NCBI GenBank assembly: GCA_014859215.1
Contig: JACUUS010000004.1
Location: forward strand, 1-33,668
Reading direction: 5' to 3'
Source: Dehalococcoidia bacterium
GTDB lineage: Bacteria; Chloroflexota; Dehalococcoidia; SZUA-161
Length of the DNA stretch: 33,668 nt
Positions within the stretch are counted from its first letter, which is position 1; every line of letters begins with the position of its first letter. Shown here one piece after another: positions 16,007 to 24,741 of the stretch. The translations under genes and the position numbers were made by a program. The notes beneath the pieces are model-generated. The model searched no databases and was not told the DNA's origin. It was given only the letters and a program-made list of their open reading frames with translations.

Positions 16007-17119
16007 ATGAAGGCCGCTGTATGCTACGAGCCCAATACGCCACTTCGCATAGAGGAAGTGGAGCTTGATAGTCCGCAGGCAAACGAAATCCTGGTCAGGA
16101 TTGCAGCCACCGGTATCTGCCACAGCGATCTGCATTTTCTGAAGGGTGAAATGCCGGCTGCCATGCCCATAGTGATGGGCCATGAGGGAGCCGGGATCGT
16201 TGAGGAGGTCGGGCCCGGCGTGACCTCCCTCAAGCCAGGTGACCACGTCGTTATGGCGGTGGCCTTTTCCTGCGGCAACTGCTCGTACTGTAGAGAAGGA
16301 CGTCCAACCATGTGCGTGGAGAATCTACCTGTTATGTCCGGCGCGGTCCTGCCCGTCGGGGGAGGCACGCGTTTGCATAAGGACGGCAAGCCGTTACACC
16401 ATCTGTTCGGCCTGGCTTCATTTGCGGAGTACACCGTTATCCATGAGAGATCAGCTATAAAGGTCCGGAATGACGCCCCATTCGAAGTGGTCTGCCTGCT
16501 GGGGTGCGGCGTCAGCACGGGCCTGGGCGCCGCCATGAACACGGCTGCAGTGAAACCTGGCGAGAGTATAGCAATCTTCGGCTGCGGCGGTGTTGGATTG
16601 AGCGCGGTGATGGGCGCCAAACTCGCCGGAGCAGGCAAAATCATTGCCGTTGACATGCTTGACCGGAAGCTCAGCATGGCCAAAGAGCTCGGGGCAGATT
16701 ATACGGTGAATGCTTCACAAGAAGAGCCGGTGGGCAAAGTAATGGAGATTACGGGCTCGGGCGTCGACTACGCAATTGAATGCATCGGTAACGTCAATGT
16801 CATGTCGCAGGCATTCTCTTCCATTCGGTACGGAGGCAAGTGCATTGTGGCTGGAATGGCGCCTCTCGGGGCCATGTTTAGCGTCGCCCCATTCGAGTTT
16901 CTCCTGGGCAAGACTATTACCGGCACCGTCCAGGGCGACATCAGGGGCGCAATCGATATCCCCAGGTACATCGACCTTTACATGGACGGCAAACTGCCGC
17001 TGGACAAGCTTATCTCAAGCTACTACACGCTGGAAGAGGTCAATCAGGCTTTCGAGGCTCTCGGGAAGGGAGAGATAATACGCAGCATTATACGCTTCCC
17101 GAAAGCTGGTTCCAAGTAG
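16007..17119 (+). CDS. Zinc-dependent alcohol dehydrogenase (medium-chain, class III-like)
   Basis: NAD-linked alcohol/aldehyde interconversion enzyme of 370 residues. Catalytic zinc ligands C38 (GICHSD), H59 (GHEGAG) and C167 (GCGVSTG) are present. Structural zinc ligands C89, C92, C95 and C103 are also present. The Rossmann motif is GCGGVG at 192-197, and D216 after the second strand favours NAD over NADP. ATG start with GAGGAGG upstream. It sits between the CoA-transferase pair and an FAD oxidoreductase. It could oxidise a hydroxyl intermediate or reduce an aldehyde released from CoA-ester cleavage, in parallel with the aldehyde:ferredoxin oxidoreductase at 8037. Substrate not deducible. 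Confidence 0.93.
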   Translation: MKAAVCYEPNTPLRIEEVELDSPQANEILVRIAATGICHSDLHFLKGEMPAAMPIVMGHEGAGIVEEVGPGVTSLKPGDHVVMAVAFSCGNCSYCREGRPTMCVENLPVMSGAVLPVGGGTRLHKDGKPLHHLFGLASFAEYTVIHERSAIKVRNDAPFEVVCLLGCGVSTGLGAAMNTAAVKPGESIAIFGCGGVGLSAVMGAKLAGAGKIIAVDMLDRKLSMAKELGADYTVNASQEEPVGKVMEITGSGVDYAIECIGNVNVMSQAFSSIRYGGKCIVAGMAPLGAMFSVAPFEFLLGKTITGTVQGDIRGAIDIPRYIDLYMDGKLPLDKLISSYYTLEEVNQAFEALGKGEIIRSIIRFPKAGSK

Positions 17120-17134
17120 GTAAAGGGGGGAAAC

Positions 17135-18862
17135 ATGGCAGACGCAACATTCGATGCGGTCATTGTCGGCGGGGGAAACAAGGGGCTCCTCCTTGCCATG
17201 TATTTGATCAAGTACGGCGGCCTGAGCGTCGGCATCTTCGAACGCAGGCACGAAATCGGCGGCTGCCTCTCAACGGAAGAGATTTCAGCGCCCGGCTTCC
17301 GTGGCAACGATCATGCAAACATCATTCTGCCCTGGTACTATGCTCCGGTTTGGCGCGACTTCCCTGAGTTCTGGGATTATGGCGCCCAGTGGGACCAGCA
17401 TCTCTGCGCCGACGGTTTCGTATTCGGCAATAACGAGAGTGCGATCGCAATTTATAGCGATAAGTGGGACCCGACCGGGGAGCGCACGGCAAAAGAGATT
17501 GCACGCTTCTCAAAGAAGGATGCCGACACGTGGCTCAGGCTCATGGCCCTGGAGAAAAGTGACGAGTATCAGAGGGTCCAGATGGACACGCTTTTCCTGC
17601 CGGCTGAAATGCGGCTCGCTCCCGGAGTTATGGAAAGGCAAATGGCTGTCTATCCCAAGCTGGTGGAAGCCGGCTTTGTTCCCGATTCGGCGATACTGGC
17701 GGCCAGCACGATGCGCTCTGCCAGGGAGTGGTTTGTAAGCCCCGAACTCCAGTCGTGCATCCTCCGTTTTGCGGTCTCTTCAGTTAATGACGTAAGCGAA
17801 CCGGGACAGGGCATGAATGCGATGGGTTTTGCGGCAACCCTCCCCACTATAGGCTTCGCCAGGGGAGGTACTCATCAAGTCGCCCATGCCGCACATCAGG
17901 TGCTGGTCCAGAACGGGTGCAAGTTCTTCACCCACGCTGAGGTTAAGAACGTAATCATCGAGAACGGTTCTGCAACGGGCATCCGCCTTAGCGACGGGTC
18001 CGAGATCGGCGCACGAAAACTGGTCGTATGCGCCGGTTTGAGTCCCGAGCAGCTCTGCTTCGATATGATAGGCCGGCAATACATTGATGAGGTACTGGCA
18101 AGACGTGTCGAGCTTATCGAGAACACCTTCGGCTGTCTCATGTGGTATACATTCGCTATCCACGAGGCCCCGAAATACAAGGCGGAAGCATTCAATCCGG
18201 ATATACATGATTGCCAGTGGCTTGGCCTGCAGCCCGACCCTGACCCCGAACATATCGCACGGGAATGCAGGTGGGTGAAACTGGGACTCTGGCCGCCGTT
18301 CGAGGACTACGCTCCTACCGTTGGCGTCCATAGTCTCGTGGACCCTTCTTATGCCCCACCAGGCAAGCATGTCGCGCAGAACGAGCAACTGGGTCCGCCC
18401 GCGGGACGCCATACCCCAAAGGAGTGGATCGAAATCAAGAAGCGTTACGCCGATGAACTCATCCAGATCTGGGAGCAGTACGCGCCCAACATGACCTGGG
18501 ATAATGTTATCGGCGTGGACACCAACAGTCCGTACGATAACCTCCGCATGAAGAACCTGGCCCCGCACGGCACCATGGCCGGCATAGACCGCACAACATT
18601 CCAGATTGAAAACAACCGCCCTACACCTGAGCTGGCAAACCATCGCACTCCCATAAAGAATCTCTACGCGACCGGTGGCTGCTGGCATGTAGGATCGAAC
18701 GCCGGCTCCAGCGAGTCATACAACTGCTACAAGATCATCGCGACGGATATGGGCCTGGGCAAGCCCTGGGAGGAACCCGGCAAGGAAGAGCCCGATTCAT
18801 TGATCCAGCAACTGTGGGAAGTGAGAAAGCGCGTACGGGCCTCGGCAACCCGCAAGCCTTGA
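17135..18862 (+). CDS. FAD-dependent oxidoreductase, phytoene-desaturase-like (3 of 5)
   Basis: Flavoprotein of 575 residues. The N-terminal motif is GGGNKG (about 12-17), an unusual variant of the GGGPNG seen in its neighbours, followed by HEIGGCLSTEE. The C-terminal FAD region NLYATGGCWHVGSNAG lacks the PGG of copies 1, 2 and 4. A YAPNMTWDN stretch is shared with copies 2 and 4 (APNMT), showing common descent. ATG start after a run of six G bases. It follows the alcohol dehydrogenase and precedes a CoA-transferase subunit pair. Redox chemistry on a hydrophobic substrate is likely; exact reaction unknown. Confidence 0.85.
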   Translation: MADATFDAVIVGGGNKGLLLAMYLIKYGGLSVGIFERRHEIGGCLSTEEISAPGFRGNDHANIILPWYYAPVWRDFPEFWDYGAQWDQHLCADGFVFGNNESAIAIYSDKWDPTGERTAKEIARFSKKDADTWLRLMALEKSDEYQRVQMDTLFLPAEMRLAPGVMERQMAVYPKLVEAGFVPDSAILAASTMRSAREWFVSPELQSCILRFAVSSVNDVSEPGQGMNAMGFAATLPTIGFARGGTHQVAHAAHQVLVQNGCKFFTHAEVKNVIIENGSATGIRLSDGSEIGARKLVVCAGLSPEQLCFDMIGRQYIDEVLARRVELIENTFGCLMWYTFAIHEAPKYKAEAFNPDIHDCQWLGLQPDPDPEHIARECRWVKLGLWPPFEDYAPTVGVHSLVDPSYAPPGKHVAQNEQLGPPAGRHTPKEWIEIKKRYADELIQIWEQYAPNMTWDNVIGVDTNSPYDNLRMKNLAPHGTMAGIDRTTFQIENNRPTPELANHRTPIKNLYATGGCWHVGSNAGSSESYNCYKIIATDMGLGKPWEEPGKEEPDSLIQQLWEVRKRVRASATRKP

Positions 18863-18899
18863 GGATCCGCTTTCACACACCTCATATGGAGGTCTGCCA

Positions 18900-19622
18900 A
18901 TGCCGGTAAACAAGATAGTAACCAGTTTCGACGAAGCGGTTTCCGATGTGCAGGATGGGGCCACCATCATGGTCGGCGGATTCGGCACCGTTGTAAGCAT
19001 GCCTAGCTGCCTGCTCGAGGCAATCTACCGAAGAGGAGTGAAGAACCTCGTAACCGTTTCAAACAGCAGCGGTTTCGGGGCCGATGTCTGGCGTATGCAG
19101 GGCGCACCTTTCCCGGAGGACATGGACATCCTCGTCAGAAACGAGCGCATTAAAAAGGCAATAGTATCCGCGCCGGTGAGCGCTCTGTACGTGAACAATT
19201 TCGAGAAGCTACTAAGAGCGGGCAAGGTGCAGGTGGAGATGGTGCCTCAGGGGACACTGGCAGAGCGCATCAGGGCAGCCAAGGCCGGCATCGGCGCCTT
19301 CTATGTCCCGGTGGGAGTCGGCACAGTGATCGAGGAGGGTAAAGAAAAGAGAGTATTCGACGGAAAGGAATACCTGCTTGAGCGCCCCATCAAGGCGGAC
19401 TTCGCTCTCATACACGCTCGCATGGGCGACCGTTGGGGAAACCTGGTCTACCGGGGAACCTCCAGGACTTTCAATCCGACGATGGCCGGAGCTGCCAGGG
19501 TAACAATCGCCGAGGTTGACGAGATAGTCGAGCTTGGCGAACTCGACCCGGAAACGATTGTCACCCCGGGCATTTACGTTGATAGAGTCGTGGCGCGGCC
19601 GAAACAGGCTTCCGCCAGTTAG
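18900..19622 (+). CDS. Family I CoA-transferase, subunit A
   Basis: Alpha subunit (240 residues) of a 3-oxoacid/glutaconate-type CoA-transferase, which forms a heteromer with the product of the next gene. The glycine-rich CoA-contact segment near the N-terminus (GATIMVGGFGTVVSMP) and the PVGVGTVIEEGK and RPIKADFALIHA segments are characteristic. It carries no catalytic Glu, as expected for subunit A. ATG start with GGAGG 7 bases upstream. The B subunit begins 35 bases after its stop. This is a third CoA-transferase system in the window beside the two family III enzymes. Substrate unknown. Confidence 0.9.
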   Translation: MPVNKIVTSFDEAVSDVQDGATIMVGGFGTVVSMPSCLLEAIYRRGVKNLVTVSNSSGFGADVWRMQGAPFPEDMDILVRNERIKKAIVSAPVSALYVNNFEKLLRAGKVQVEMVPQGTLAERIRAAKAGIGAFYVPVGVGTVIEEGKEKRVFDGKEYLLERPIKADFALIHARMGDRWGNLVYRGTSRTFNPTMAGAARVTIAEVDEIVELGELDPETIVTPGIYVDRVVARPKQASAS

Positions 19623-19657
19623 AGGAAAGTGGAGCCAGAAGACGGGGGTTACATGGT

Positions 19658-20338
19658 ATGGGCAATCTAGCTGAAAAGGAAAGACTTGACAGACAGGTGA
19701 TGGCATTGCGCGTCGCCACGGAATTCCAGGATGGCAACGTTGTAAACCTGGGTATAGGCATACCGACCCTCGCCTCCAACTTCGTCCCGGCGGGTCGTGA
19801 AATTATCTTCCATACCGAGAACGGGGCTCTCGGATTTGGCGAGATTAATCTCCCGGGTGAAGGGGACCTCGACCTGGTGAATGCGGGAGGCCAGACTGTC
19901 AAACCCCAGCCAGGAATGTGCTTCTTCAGCCACGATGAGTCCTTTGCTATGATTCGCGGAGGCCACGTCGACATCAGCGTGATGGGGGCCTACCAGGTCT
20001 CCGAAAAAGGCGATCTGGCCAATTACATGATACCGGAAAGGCAAGTCGGCACGATCGGCGGGGCAATGGACCTTGCCTGCGGGGCAAAGAGACTCATAGT
20101 TACCATGAACCACACTACGAAGACAGGGGAAGCGCGCATAGTCAAGGAGTGCGCCTATCGCCTGACGGCGCGAGCCTGTGTAGACCTCATAGTAACCGAC
20201 CTCGCCGTCATCGAAGTCACCGCCAACGGACTGCTTCTCAAAGAGGTGGCTCCCGGATGGTCCCCTGACGAGGTTCAGAGTCTGACCGAGCCTGATCTCA
20301 TCGTAGCTGCTGATTGCCATGAAATCGCCCTGATGTAA
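19658..20338 (+). CDS. Family I CoA-transferase, subunit B
   Basis: Beta subunit of 226 residues carrying the catalytic glutamate: E54 in HTENGALG, the (S/T)ENG motif of this family. VVNLGIGIPTLASNFV upstream and GGAMDLACGAKRLIVTMNHT downstream are standard subunit B segments. Length is normal. ATG start at 19658; an out-of-frame ATG 5 bases earlier opens only five codons. It pairs with the A subunit directly upstream. The enzyme would transfer CoA between two acids through a glutamyl-CoA thioester, recycling the CoA of a product or activating a substrate. Confidence 0.92.
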   Translation: MGNLAEKERLDRQVMALRVATEFQDGNVVNLGIGIPTLASNFVPAGREIIFHTENGALGFGEINLPGEGDLDLVNAGGQTVKPQPGMCFFSHDESFAMIRGGHVDISVMGAYQVSEKGDLANYMIPERQVGTIGGAMDLACGAKRLIVTMNHTTKTGEARIVKECAYRLTARACVDLIVTDLAVIEVTANGLLLKEVAPGWSPDEVQSLTEPDLIVAADCHEIALM

Positions 20339-20402
20339 ACTGCTGTGCACTCTTGGCGCGTGAAATTGGAATCCAGCCAATGCCGTGATAAGGAGGCAAC
20401 AA

Positions 20403-22034
20403 ATGCCGGGACAATATGATGTGATTGTGATCGGTACCGGCCCCAACGGGCTCGAAATCGGCGCCTACTTGAGCAAAGCCGGGCTAAAGGTGCTCATGCT
20501 CGAGAAGAGGTACGAGGCAGGAGGAGGCCTGGCCACCGAGCAGGTAACTCTGCCCGATTTCTTCCATAACACGCATGCCGTCTACCACATGATGGTGGAC
20601 TACGCACCCGTGTACAGCGATTTCAAACTCGAGGAGCAATACGGCGTCAGGCACATTCATCCCGAGCTGCAGTGGGCCATGCCTCTCGACAACGGCAAGT
20701 GCATTTGCATATACCGGGACGTGGACAAGACCTGCGCCTCGATCGCGCAGTTCTCCCAAAAAGACGCTGACAGCTATCGAAAAATGTATCACCAGTTCCA
20801 CGAGCTCGTGGATTCCTTCGTTGCTCCGGCGACGTTCTGTCCCCCTGTTCCTGCCCCGCTCCAGGCGGCCAAGCTCGACCTCACCGAGGTGGGCCGGCAG
20901 ATTACGGCTTTTTCGGAACAGACTCCAGAGGAAGTGGTGAACAGTCTCTTCGAGAATGATCACGTTCGTACCCTGATGCTGTATATCTGCTGTCATTGGG
21001 GGCTCGACTATAACCAGTCCGGGGTCGGTTACCTGATACCCCTATACCTGAACCGCGCTACGAGTTATCGTCTCACAGCGGGAGGCTCACACAGAGTATC
21101 CAATGCGCTGCTCAAATCTATTTTTGAGCATAAGGGGCAGATTAGGACAAGCGCTCAGGTCACCCGAATACTGACTGAGAATGGAGCAGCAAAAGGCGTT
21201 GAACTGGAGGACGGTACCCAGATCATGGCCGGCAAGGCGGTAGTAAGTACGATAGACACCCATCAGACTTTCTTGAAATATGTGGGCGAGGACAAGCTGG
21301 ACAGAGATTTCGTCGATATGATCAAGATCTGGCACTGGGAGAAGTGGAGTCTCTGTGACTTGCATCTCGCACTGAATGAGCCACCCAGGTTTAGAGCTGC
21401 TGAAACGAATCCTGACGTCAATAGGGCGTTCGTCTACCTGCTGGGATACGAGAGGCTGTCCGACCTCCTCGATCACTGGGAGTCGATGCGCACAGGCGGG
21501 CTCCCGGCCGGCGCGGGCTTCAACTGCTGTTTCCCGAGCATTCACGACCCATACCAGGCGCCTCCGGGGAAAGCTTCAGGCCTCCTGTCACAAATGGCGC
21601 CGTTCACACTGGATGGTAGCGGGCCGAACAAGTGGCTCAAGAACAGCTTCAGGCAAGAATGCGCTGAGCGCATGGCGGCAATCCTCGAGCGTTACGCTCC
21701 CAACATGACAAAGGACAACATCCTCTGGACTTACCTTACCACGCCGGCGGATATCGAAAACAAATTCGCTAACATGGTCCAGGGATCCTACAAACAGGGG
21801 GCCTATCATCCTTTGCAGATGGGGTACTTGAGGCCCAACCAGGACTGTTCTCTGAACCGGACCCCGGTAAAGAACCTCTATCTGGGCGGATGCAGCGTCT
21901 ATCCAGGCGGGTGCGTGATCTGGGGACCTGGCTATAACTGCGCCAACAGCATTGCCGAGGATCTGGGCATAGAGAAGTGGTGGTCAGAGCCGTCGATAGT
22001 AACGGCTGCGCGCGAGAAGGGGCTTATCGACTAG
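20403..22034 (+). CDS. FAD-dependent oxidoreductase, phytoene-desaturase-like (4 of 5)
   Basis: Flavoprotein of 543 residues, the closest paralogue of the 11839 protein. FAD motif GTGPNG at 11-16, YEAGGGLATEQ, shared YHMMVDYAPV, APNMTKDN, RPNQDCS, and FAD segment NLYLGGCSVYPGG. Start ATG at 20403, 6 bases after AGGAGG; a GTG at 20385 precedes that ribosome site and is rejected. It is preceded by a 64-base gap after the CoA-transferase and followed by a small unrecognised gene. The many conserved histidines and tyrosines shared with its paralogue hint at a common reaction. Function unassigned. Confidence 0.85.
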   Translation: MPGQYDVIVIGTGPNGLEIGAYLSKAGLKVLMLEKRYEAGGGLATEQVTLPDFFHNTHAVYHMMVDYAPVYSDFKLEEQYGVRHIHPELQWAMPLDNGKCICIYRDVDKTCASIAQFSQKDADSYRKMYHQFHELVDSFVAPATFCPPVPAPLQAAKLDLTEVGRQITAFSEQTPEEVVNSLFENDHVRTLMLYICCHWGLDYNQSGVGYLIPLYLNRATSYRLTAGGSHRVSNALLKSIFEHKGQIRTSAQVTRILTENGAAKGVELEDGTQIMAGKAVVSTIDTHQTFLKYVGEDKLDRDFVDMIKIWHWEKWSLCDLHLALNEPPRFRAAETNPDVNRAFVYLLGYERLSDLLDHWESMRTGGLPAGAGFNCCFPSIHDPYQAPPGKASGLLSQMAPFTLDGSGPNKWLKNSFRQECAERMAAILERYAPNMTKDNILWTYLTTPADIENKFANMVQGSYKQGAYHPLQMGYLRPNQDCSLNRTPVKNLYLGGCSVYPGGCVIWGPGYNCANSIAEDLGIEKWWSEPSIVTAAREKGLID

Positions 22035-22054
22035 GACCTGAAAGGAGCTTGCTA

Positions 22055-22306
22055 ATGCTATTCAGATCGACAGGCCTGGGAAAGACAGAGCTGGTGGGCA
22101 AAGTTGATACGATGAAGAGGCAGGGAGATTACCTGATCATGTACGTGGATGTGATTGAGCCTGTGAAGTGGCGGATTCGGGCATCGATGAGTTTCAAGGA
22201 CCTGGCAAGGGTAATGGGTTGCTGCGTCAAGGGCTCAATTATGCGTTTCATATTGTCTCCGAGGCAATGGCGAAATAGGTCGCCCGAGCATCCAGGAGAC
22301 TTCTAG
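22055..22306 (+). CDS. Small protein of unknown function
   Basis: I do not recognise this 83-residue protein. It begins MLFRSTGLGKTELVGKVDTM, contains DYLIMYVDVIEPVKW, an adjacent Cys pair (MGCCVKG, about residues 58-59) and a basic C-terminus. There is no signal peptide or clear membrane segment. It looks real: ATG start with AAAGGAG 7-8 bases upstream, 20 bases after the previous stop, same strand as its neighbours. An in-frame GTG at 21977 lies inside the preceding gene and is rejected. It sits between two FAD-oxidoreductase genes, so an accessory or electron-transfer subunit role for one of them is conceivable. That is inference only. Confidence 0.7.
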   Translation: MLFRSTGLGKTELVGKVDTMKRQGDYLIMYVDVIEPVKWRIRASMSFKDLARVMGCCVKGSIMRFILSPRQWRNRSPEHPGDF

Positions 22307-22386
22307 GATTGTTCGCTCCGGTGTCCTCCCCCGGTTTGTGAAGGAAATGAGCTGCTCCAGGCCTGAAATAAGAGAGGGGGCCAATC

Positions 22387-23904
22387 ATGGCTAAGGCAAA
22401 TTATGACGCAATTGTCGTTGGGGCCGGGTTCGGCGGCAGCAGCTGCGCGGCCATACTCGCCAGGCGCGGGCTAAACGTATTGCTGCTGGAGAAGAATTCC
22501 CGCGCGGGCGGCAAGGCGATGAGTCTCTCCAAGAGCGGGTTCACCTATACAGCCTGGGTGGTAATCGCCGCGCCCGTAATAGGCAACCTCATTGAAAACC
22601 TTCTGCAGGAACTGGGTTTGCAGGACAGGGTCAAGGTGGTAGCGCCGCCTAACCCTGACAGCATATATCTGAACTCAAGCGGCAATTATGTTTCCATGCC
22701 CCAGATGGCGCCGGGCGAAATGGACCCCAACAAGGTTTTCGACTGGCTTGAAGTCGAGGAGGATGAGCGCGCCGAGGCCCTGCGCCTTTTCGTGGACCTG
22801 ACAACGATGACTCCCCAGGACATCGACAGGCTGCACGATGTCAGTCTTAACGAATGGTTCAGCCGTTATACAGTGCCGAAGGGGCTCTACGGCTTCCTGG
22901 TCAGCTTATGCTGCGACGGCATGTTCATGGTCCCCGTCGATGCCCTAGCTGCTTCGGAAGGAATCCGTACTCTCCAGGACGTTCTGCTGCGAAGCGGCGG
23001 ACTCTTCTGTCAGGGTGGCTGGGGTCGGGTTCCCGAGGTATTCGCACAATCGGTCGAAGAAGACGGTAGCAGGGTGTTAATGCGCACAAGGGTCGAGCGA
23101 ATCAACGCCTCGCACGGCAGAGTGACAGGCGTTGTAACAAACAAAGGCGTCTTTGAAGCCCCTATCGTTATCAGCAATGCGGGAATACAACCTACCGTAC
23201 TCAAACTGGTAGGCGAAGAGCATTTCGATCCCAGTTATGTCAACTATGTTAAGGACCTCGTCCCTTCCTGGGGCATGATGGGTATGCGTTATTTCCTTAA
23301 CGGTAAGGTCACAGACGCGCCGTACGGGGTCATATTCTCACCTGACACCCCCTGGAGCCTTGAACGCTACATCAAGGCCCGGGCGGGACTCGGACCCAAG
23401 GAAGGGGTCGTTTACTTCGAGGCCCCTTCAAATTACGATCCGTCTGCTGCGCCCACTGGTAAGCACGTGCTTCTCACCGGCTTCTGGTGTCCCCCCGATC
23501 CGCAGCTCACCGAGAAGGAGAAGAAGGAGTGGTCGCAGCGCGGTGAAGACATCGTATTCAAGGCTTTTCCCGATCTCCCCGGGCGGATCGAGTCGAAGGA
23601 AGGCTACTCCACGCGTGATGTGTGCGTATTGACGCGAGACCAGGTCCTGCCTGGTCAGGGCGGCGAATGCATAGGCCTCGGCCAGATCGTGGGCCAGTGT
23701 GCCAGGTACAAGCCGGCAGCCAAAGCGCCCCTGCAAGGGCTGTTCTACGTTGGTTGCGACGCCGGCGGTTACGGCGTGGGAATCCATCAGGCGACCGACT
23801 CAGGCATCAATGTCGCGAACATGGCGCTCAGGTACCACCGCCTCCACACCGGCATGCGTGTATCCCCGCTCCAGGGTGTGCCCTCGGCGAAGGGAGCCAG
23901 ATAG
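22387..23904 (+). CDS. FAD-dependent oxidoreductase, phytoene-desaturase-like (5 of 5)
   Basis: Flavoprotein of 505 residues, shorter than and distinct from the other four. FAD motif GAGFGG at 12-17, RAGGKAMSLSKSG, and a C-terminal FAD segment GLFYVGCDAGGYGVG followed by GIHQATDSGINVANMAL, as in the CrtI-like desaturase family. ATG start with GAGAGGGGG upstream, after an 80-base gap that is the widest in the plus-strand run. It is followed after 28 bases by an enoyl-CoA hydratase. Probable redox enzyme on a hydrophobic ring or chain; a carotenoid role is unlikely because no carotenoid synthase gene is nearby. Confidence 0.85.
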   Translation: MAKANYDAIVVGAGFGGSSCAAILARRGLNVLLLEKNSRAGGKAMSLSKSGFTYTAWVVIAAPVIGNLIENLLQELGLQDRVKVVAPPNPDSIYLNSSGNYVSMPQMAPGEMDPNKVFDWLEVEEDERAEALRLFVDLTTMTPQDIDRLHDVSLNEWFSRYTVPKGLYGFLVSLCCDGMFMVPVDALAASEGIRTLQDVLLRSGGLFCQGGWGRVPEVFAQSVEEDGSRVLMRTRVERINASHGRVTGVVTNKGVFEAPIVISNAGIQPTVLKLVGEEHFDPSYVNYVKDLVPSWGMMGMRYFLNGKVTDAPYGVIFSPDTPWSLERYIKARAGLGPKEGVVYFEAPSNYDPSAAPTGKHVLLTGFWCPPDPQLTEKEKKEWSQRGEDIVFKAFPDLPGRIESKEGYSTRDVCVLTRDQVLPGQGGECIGLGQIVGQCARYKPAAKAPLQGLFYVGCDAGGYGVGIHQATDSGINVANMALRYHRLHTGMRVSPLQGVPSAKGAR

Positions 23905-23932
23905 AGCAGGCAGAACTTCTGAGGAGGTCCAT

Positions 23933-24697
23933 ATGGCCATAGATTACGAGAAGAAGGGTCATATTCGAATTATGACCTTCAATAATCCCGAACGCAGAAA
24001 TGCTCTGACCACGGCTGACTTCCTGGAAATGGACAGGATAGATGAGGAGTTTCAGGCTGATCCAGACGCGTGGGTGCTCATAATGACAGGCGCGGGCGAC
24101 AGGTCCTTTTCCGCCGGCGCGGATCTGGAGGAAGCGATCGGCAAAGCCACCAGCGCGGGAATCAAGCTCGAACCGAGGGCCAAACGCTGGTTCAGTCACT
24201 GTTACAAACCCCTGATCTCCGCAATAAACGGCTACGCGGTAGCTGGCGGCACCGAGTTCATCCTGCTGACAGACATCCGCATCGCCGCCGAGCATGCCAT
24301 GCTGGGAATCCAGGAAGTACGCTGGGGCCTCGTGCCCCTGGGCGGCTCCTGCGTGAACCTTCCACGCCAGGTCTCATGGTGCAAGGCAATGGAGATTCTT
24401 CTCATCGGGGACCGGCTCACCGCGCAGCAAGCCCTGGACATCGGCCTGATAAACATGGTGGTCCCCAAGGAAGAACTGATGCCAACCGCCATGAAAGTCG
24501 CGGAGCGCATCTGCGAAAACGGCCCCCTGGCCGTGAGACTGGTTAAAGAGATCGTACTCAAGTCCATCAGCCAGCCCAGGGAACTTGGATTCGTTACGGA
24601 GATGGAGCTTGGGGCAGCCGCGTTTAAGAGCGAGGATGCGAAGGAAGGCCCCCTGGCTTTCTTCGAGAAGAGGAAACCCAAATTCAAAGGTTGCTGA
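23933..24697 (+). CDS. Enoyl-CoA hydratase/isomerase (crotonase family)
   Basis: Crotonase-fold protein of 254 residues that adds water across, or shifts, the double bond of an enoyl-CoA. Oxyanion-hole segments are FSAGADL and GYAVAGGTEF. The two catalytic glutamates of hydratases are present at E108 (GGTEF) and E128 (IQEVRWG), 20 residues apart as in rat enoyl-CoA hydratase (144/164). Start ATG at 23933, 6 bases after GAGGAGG-T; longer in-frame starts lie inside the preceding FAD gene. It begins a block with two thiolase-like and two DUF35 genes, so it probably acts just before carbon-carbon cleavage. Hydrolase or lyase members of the family cannot be excluded. Confidence 0.9.
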   Translation: MAIDYEKKGHIRIMTFNNPERRNALTTADFLEMDRIDEEFQADPDAWVLIMTGAGDRSFSAGADLEEAIGKATSAGIKLEPRAKRWFSHCYKPLISAINGYAVAGGTEFILLTDIRIAAEHAMLGIQEVRWGLVPLGGSCVNLPRQVSWCKAMEILLIGDRLTAQQALDIGLINMVVPKEELMPTAMKVAERICENGPLAVRLVKEIVLKSISQPRELGFVTEMELGAAAFKSEDAKEGPLAFFEKRKPKFKGC

Positions 24698-24741
24698 GGA
24701 TTAGCCGATAGCGCCGGGGAAGATGCCAGAAGGAGGCAGAT

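Noticed and set aside
17780-18688. Minus-strand open frame of 302 codons
   Set aside because: Antisense shadow of the third flavoprotein; no recognisable domain.
19653-19670. ATG opening a five-codon frame just before CoA-transferase subunit B
   Set aside because: Too short and out of frame; overlaps the true start at 19658 and looks accidental.
22307-22386. Largest gap in the plus-strand run, tested for a terminator
   Set aside because: Only a weak CCGG...CCGG pairing and no T-run; I see no terminator or RNA element there.
23699-23932. Long N-terminal extension of the enoyl-CoA hydratase frame
   Set aside because: It lies in another frame of the preceding flavoprotein gene; a strong ribosome site precedes the ATG at 23933.
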